Positions 52,716 through 56,370 of a stretch of DNA of 56,370 nucleotides are shown here, in pieces; the stretch's first letter is position 1, and the number at the start of each line of letters is the position of its first letter. The notes under the pieces are model-generated. The model saw only the letters and a list, made by a program, of their open reading frames with translations, was not told where the DNA came from and did no database searches. This stretch comes from Oscillospiraceae bacterium. GTDB lineage: Bacteria; Bacillota; Clostridia; Oscillospirales; UBA929. The stretch spans positions 1 through 56,370 of the forward strand of contig WRKO01000016.1 of assembly GCA_009782215.1 (NCBI GenBank). The letters run 5' to 3'. The position numbers were made by a program, and so were the translations under genes.

Positions 52716-53987
52716 TTATTCATCCTCCATTTCTATTGTGTCATCATCTGCATCCCCATTCGCCGCAACATCCCCCACAATCTCCCCCTCCGGTACCATT
52801 ATATCACGCACGTCAACCCTGCCTGTAACGACATCAGAGATAAGGCGTGTGCGGTATTCGGCGAACAGGGTGAGTTCTTGGCGTAGCAAGGCGATGGCTC
52901 GGTCTATGTGCGAGCATTGTTTGTCTAAGACTGCGATAACACGCGCCTGCTCGGCTTCATCAGGCAAATGAACATGGGTGCTGTTAAGTATCGTGCGCGT
53001 TATGCTATAGACCTTAACGCCGTTCACTTTCTGCTGGATTTGTGAGCGATAATGGTTTGAGGCGAAATAGTACGCGATATAGCGAGGCTTAAACGGGCGG
53101 TTGGCTCGTGCGATAATCGTATGATACCCGGCGAACGCCTTAATATTGCTATTGAGGTATGTAAAATTCCCCGACCCGACAAGGTCTTCTGAGGTGTCAG
53201 CAAACACGAAGGCTCCGTATTGAAGCAACGACTTCGGCGATGATGTCAGGTAGCTATCATCGACACATTTAAGCGGGTGAATGGCTGGGTCTACCTCAAA
53301 CCCGTATTTTGAATGAATTTCACCGTAACTCACACAGGGTATACCGTCTTCCTTTAAGTCGGCTTTGGTAATTCCTAACCCCTTGCTTAACGAAAACAAG
53401 TGTCTGAACCTGTATTGTTCGCCATTGGTGTTGCCGATGGTGTCGTCTACTGCTTTTCGTCTTTGCTCCCCCAACAACCCAATCTGCCGTTGCTTTGCAT
53501 TGATGAGCCTGTTCACCTGCGACACCTTCCAGTCGAGGTAACGCACGATTTGGCCTTGCTCATCACGTGGCGGGAGGGGGATTTTTATTTGCATAAAGGT
53601 GTCTTTGCTTACAACCTTTCTCAACCCAGTATATAACGGACGCAACCCCTTTACATTATCAACGGCGATAAAATAATATTCGAGGAACTTCGGTTCAATA
53701 TTGTCTATGTTAAAAATATCATAAGCACCCGTTATCATGCCGTCATGTCTTGATAAGCCAACCGTTCTGGGTGTTTCGTCAACGTCAAACAAGCAAAAGA
53801 TAATTTGCCCTTTCGTTACTATCTTGTATGTGCCAAAATCGCTTGGGAATTTACCGCCGCCATCCATATCACGGACAATCACTCCCTCTTTTGTGAGAGA
53901 CAATAACGTATAATTGGCAGAGTTCGTGCCGACAGTTTCTTTGGTTTCGGTTAAGAAAGTTTTTAATCGGCGGGTTTCCCATCTCAC
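52716..53987 (-). CDS. hsdS: type I restriction-modification specificity subunit S
   Basis: A 423-residue specificity subunit with two target-recognition domains (about 1-150 and 200-350), each followed by a conserved helix: [15 protein letters not shown] near 137-151 and [15 protein letters not shown] near 337-351. The C-terminal [18 protein letters not shown] is the family end motif, whose last part is copied in both linkers. The start overlaps the Fic gene (ATGA). Confidence 0.93.
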   Translation of the reverse strand: MRWETRRLKTFLTETKETVGTNSANYTLLSLTKEGVIVRDMDGGGKFPSDFGTYKIVTKGQIIFCLFDVDETPRTVGLSRHDGMITGAYDIFNIDNIEPKFLEYYFIAVDNVKGLRPLYTGLRKVVSKDTFMQIKIPLPPRDEQGQIVRYLDWKVSQVNRLINAKQRQIGLLGEQRRKAVDDTIGNTNGEQYRFRHLFSLSKGLGITKADLKEDGIPCVSYGEIHSKYGFEVDPAIHPLKCVDDSYLTSSPKSLLQYGAFVFADTSEDLVGSGNFTYLNSNIKAFAGYHTIIARANRPFKPRYIAYYFASNHYRSQIQQKVNGVKVYSITRTILNSTHVHLPDEAEQARVIAVLDKQCSHIDRAIALLRQELTLFAEYRTRLISDVVTGRVDVRDIMVPEGEIVGDVAANGDADDDTIEMEDE

Positions 53988-54886
53988 TCCCCGTCACCTC
54001 CGGTCACGGCGATATCTTCTTCCTCGTAATAATAAGAGTAGTCAATACCTTTCATATACATCTCGCGGTCGTTGATTTTATCCGTCAGCGCGGACGGCAA
54101 CAGGGCTTTAATCTGTGCGGGGTTGGCGGCGCTTTTTTCCATCGCGGAAAGATAGGCTTTTTTGTTTATCGCGCTCCAGTCAACGCACAGCTTCAGGTTC
54201 TTCTTCAGCATCATATCCAGCCAAATGCGCGTACTTCTGCCGTTGCCTTCCATGAAAGGGTGCGCCACGTTCATTTCAACGTATTTATCCGCGATTTCAT
54301 CTAAGGCGCTTTCGGGCATTTTCTCTATTTTTGCAAGCGTTGCGGGCAAGAATCGCGCAACAGCGAATTGAAAACCGCCCTTTGCGATGTTCAGTGTTCG
54401 GATTTGCCCTGCGAAGTCATACAGACCGCCGAACAGGTAGCCGTGGATTTGCTGCAAGCTTTTGGTCGTACCGACTTCTATCGTGTCAAGCAATGAGCTG
54501 TCAAAAAGAGCGTAGGCTTTGGATTTGCTCTTGCCGTCAATGGTTTCATCGCTGTATGTGAACCATTGGATAAAACGATTTGCCTGTTTACTGGGGAAGT
54601 TTTTGGCAAGCGCAATAATACCGTTATAATCGAATGTATCGGTCAAATATCTTTTGCCGTCCGCTGCTTTAAGTTTCAGTTGGGTAGCGGCGCTAACCAA
54701 CTGAGGATTTTCTTTTTTCAGCTTTGCTTTGAGATATTTCCAGTAATTTCGGTTTTTCTCATAATCATCGACATCACGAAGAACACCGACTACATCAAGC
54801 ACGGAAAACCACCACTTGGAATTTGTGTCATCCCAAATGGCGCGAACCTCTCTGTCGTCAAAAAAACGGATGGAGATTTTATTCAA
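53984..54886 (-). CDS. BRO-N and Fic domain fusion protein
   Basis: A 300-residue protein. Residues 1-110 are a BRO/antirepressor-like N-domain ([12 protein letters not shown] near 8-19, W-W-F-S-V-L-D-V-V near 25-33, F-P-S-K-Q-A-N near 97-103). Residues about 140-280 are a Fic domain with [10 protein letters not shown] and the complete catalytic H209-P-F-M-E-G-N-G-R217. Fic enzymes transfer AMP or related groups to proteins. The TTG start overlaps the hsdM-tail stop (TTGA), with GGAGGAGG upstream in that tail. It overlaps hsdS by 4 bases. Confidence 0.82.
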   Translation of the reverse strand: MNKISIRFFDDREVRAIWDDTNSKWWFSVLDVVGVLRDVDDYEKNRNYWKYLKAKLKKENPQLVSAATQLKLKAADGKRYLTDTFDYNGIIALAKNFPSKQANRFIQWFTYSDETIDGKSKSKAYALFDSSLLDTIEVGTTKSLQQIHGYLFGGLYDFAGQIRTLNIAKGGFQFAVARFLPATLAKIEKMPESALDEIADKYVEMNVAHPFMEGNGRSTRIWLDMMLKKNLKLCVDWSAINKKAYLSAMEKSAANPAQIKALLPSALTDKINDREMYMKGIDYSYYYEEEDIAVTGGDGE

Positions 54887-55271
54887 CTCCCCAACACCTC
54901 CTCCAACAACCCCTCGGTTTCGTCGATACGCTCGCTGCCGACTTTGGCAGCCACATCTTAAACGGCTCGGCTTTTTTGCTCGGAATGGACTGTATAAGGC
55001 GCAAGACCTGTTCTGTGTCGGCGACGTCGGTGTCCCGCATTTTGCCGTCCGGCGCAAGCATTTTCAACTGGTAACAAGCTGTTACCAGTTGACTGCCCTC
55101 TTTTGCCAAGCGTCCCTTTAAGACCTTCCAATATTTTCGGGCGGTTTGATAATCGCTGTCGGTCAGAACAGCGCACACATCAACAACGGAGAGCCAGTAT
55201 TTTTCGGCTTCCTCGTCCCATTTATAACGGATGCGTTTATCTTCAAAAAGTTTAATCTTGTTCTCGCTCAA
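54879..55271 (-). pseudogene. BRO-N domain gene, truncated and joined to an hsdM tail
   Basis: Begins at TTG overlapping the hsdM stop. It encodes a BRO-N domain ([38 protein letters not shown]). After M-W-L one base is missing (native frame [10 protein letters not shown]), and the sequence then passes into [15 protein letters not shown], the HsdM C-terminus. A 39-base stretch (54884-54922) is identical to 55269-55307 in hsdM. The native C-terminal part of the BRO protein is missing. Confidence 0.75.
54884..54922. repeat. 39-bp perfect direct repeat of the hsdM 3' end (distal copy)
   Basis: Identical to 55269-55307. The pair brackets the BRO-N gene, 385 bases apart. The repeat contains the GGAGGAGG ribosome binding site and the TTGA stop/start that begins the downstream cargo gene. 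Confidence 0.9.
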
Positions 55272-56370
55272 CTCCCCAACACCTCCTCCAACAACCCCTC
55301 GGTTTCGGCTTCCAACGCCCGTATGTCGGCGATGATTTCAGACAACTCCCGAAGCTGCACGGGCTTGTAGAAGTGCTTGGTGAAGCTGATTTCATAGCCG
55401 ATTTGGGTTTTGCTTTCGTCAACCCAAGCGTCGGGCGCGTAGGGCAGCACCTCGGCTTTGATGAATGCTCCAATGCCGCCGGGGTGGTCGAGAGGGATTT
55501 GCTCCGTGTCGATGAGGTCTTTGTCGGGTATCAGCTTGCCTTTTTTATCGCGGAGCGGCTTGCCGTCCTCGCCGTATTGCGGGCGGTTGACGGTGACTTT
55601 CCAATACCCGAACGCGCTGTTATCGAAGATTTTACTGTATTCGTTGTCCTCGAAGTCGGTGTAGAGTTTGTATATCTGCTCGCGGATTTCGGGTGTCAGC
55701 TCGCAGTTTTTGTTTCCGAGGTTCTTTCTAAGCGGGGATTTGAGCGTGGTTGCGTCTATAAGCTGTATTTCCCCTCTGCGGCAGGGTTCTTTTCGATTAG
55801 ACAGCACCCAAATAAACGTGCCGATACCCGTGTTGTAAAACATATTATTCGGCAGGGCAATAATGCACTCTACTAAGTCACGCTCTATCATATAGCGGCG
55901 AGCGTTGCTCTCGCCTTGCCCCGCGTCGCCCGTGAACAAGCTCGAACCGTTATGAACCTCGGCGATACGGCTACCCAGTTCGGTGGTTTCTCTCATTTTG
56001 GCTACATTATTAAGCAGGAACAGGAGTTGCCCGTCACTTACACGCGGTATCATTGAGAACTCGCCCTCACCCGCGAACGAAGTCACGAAGCGCGGGTCTA
56101 TGATACCTTTCTTGCCGCCGAGCTTGTCCGCATCATTTTTCCATGATTTGCCGTAAGGCGGGTTTGAGAGCATAAAATCAAACTGACGGCTGGGAAAACG
56201 GTCATCGGTTAGTGTGCTGCCATAGGCGATATTCTCTACGTTGCCGCCTTCGCCTTTGAGTAGCATATCGGCACGAGTTATTGCGTAGGTTTCGGGGTTA
56301 ATTTCCTGCCCGTATAGGTTGATTGATACCGCTTTTTCGCCCTGTGCTGCAAGGTCGATTAGACGGTCTT
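55268..56370 (-). CDS. hsdM: type I restriction-modification methyltransferase subunit M (partial)
   Basis: The 3' part of an N6-adenine methyltransferase; the 5' end lies beyond the window. About 366 residues are visible, including I-N-L-Y-G-Q-E-I-N-P-E-T-Y, the catalytic motif S-N-P-P-Y-G-K-S-W, I-A-E-V-H-N-G-S-S-L-F-T-G and I-I-A-L-P-N-N-M-F-Y-N-T-G. It ends [15 protein letters not shown]; the bases for this end recur at 54884-54922. First gene of the visible operon. Confidence 0.93.
   Translation of the reverse strand, partial: DRLIDLAAQGEKAVSINLYGQEINPETYAITRADMLLKGEGGNVENIAYGSTLTDDRFPSRQFDFMLSNPPYGKSWKNDADKLGGKKGIIDPRFVTSFAGEGEFSMIPRVSDGQLLFLLNNVAKMRETTELGSRIAEVHNGSSLFTGDAGQGESNARRYMIERDLVECIIALPNNMFYNTGIGTFIWVLSNRKEPCRRGEIQLIDATTLKSPLRKNLGNKNCELTPEIREQIYKLYTDFEDNEYSKIFDNSAFGYWKVTVNRPQYGEDGKPLRDKKGKLIPDKDLIDTEQIPLDHPGGIGAFIKAEVLPYAPDAWVDESKTQIGYEISFTKHFYKPVQLRELSEIIADIRALEAETEGLLEEVLGS
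55269..55307. repeat. 39-bp perfect direct repeat of the hsdM 3' end (native copy)
   Basis: The hsdM copy of the repeat described at 54884-54922. Exact identity over 39 bases indicates a recent duplication or ongoing gene conversion. Confidence 0.9.

Noticed and set aside
54884..55307. Tandem duplication of the whole BRO-N gene as the source of the 39-bp repeat
   Set aside because: BRO-N and the Fic N-terminal domain are too diverged, while the 39 bases are identical, so only the hsdM tail was recently copied or converted.
1..56370. CRISPR array
   Set aside because: No set of evenly spaced direct repeats with unique spacers and no cas genes were seen.

Overview
The window looks like a chromosome segment of a GC-rich, endospore-lineage Clostridia (Oscillospirales-like). 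Supporting signs are a complete spoIIIA operon, ferredoxin-linked fermentation genes, strong sigma-70 promoters with extended -10 boxes, many TTG/GTG starts, and numerous short GC-rich palindromic repeats. I name the organism only by inference.

Layout. 1-7735: small enzyme genes (AIM24, YigZ, VOC, DUF1801, HAD, GNATs, two YjbQ), a broken GNAT and a rhodanese remnant. Two AT-rich genes here each sit behind copies of the same promoter-leader module, one of which carries a 67-bp hairpin insertion that the other lacks. 7796-18173: tRNA-Arg, a sugar-phosphate/alanine racemase operon (alr, PGM/PMM, manA), a surface polysaccharide block (flippase, pyruvyl transferase-like, Fe-S protein, O-antigen ligase-like, DUF4330, GT4) and tRNA-Gln. 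18305-19988: thioredoxin lipoprotein, CD1871A-type peptide and Fe-S membrane protein. 20095-26720: solute symporter, CoA ligase, indolepyruvate oxidoreductase iorAB, ACT protein and methionine-gamma-lyase-like enzyme. 26708-29874: ruvC-ruvA-ruvB interrupted by DUF2087 and mazEF. 29892-37769: methyltransferase, glmM, zinc ribbon, DUF1858, trmK-like, a DUF559 gene bracketed by inverted repeats, nif3-like, an NFACT (RqcH) protein, a phosphotransferase and a mntA/hepT pair. 37863-42613: spoIIIAA-AH plus a 27-residue Cys-rich membrane peptide. 42723-43350: spoVAD cut off where an accessory island begins.

The island (about 43.35 kb to the window end) is an AT-richer type I restriction-modification operon read on the minus strand: hsdM (runs off the window), BRO-N, BRO-N-Fic, hsdS, a DUF6119-like protein, a small protein plus CHAT protease, a CD-NTase plus Cap15-like CBASS pair, then hsdR. 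The most striking feature is that the extra genes lie inside the hsdM-hsdS and hsdS-hsdR junctions, separated by relics made of hsd gene ends. Between hsdS and hsdR, two linkers each fuse the first about 41 codons of an hsdR to the last codons of an hsdS at the same point (..DEP-R/L-L / LI-F-DV..). Each cargo module is thus bracketed as hsdS tail, cargo, hsdR head. The hsdS tail supplies the ribosome binding site of the next cargo. A parallel 39-bp perfect repeat of the hsdM tail brackets the BRO-N gene at the hsdM-hsdS junction. I propose a homology-driven plug-in site at which defence cassettes are stacked into a restriction operon.

All calls are from reading the sequence and translations. 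No database search was possible. Starts were chosen from ribosome binding sites and family lengths where they differ from the longest frame.
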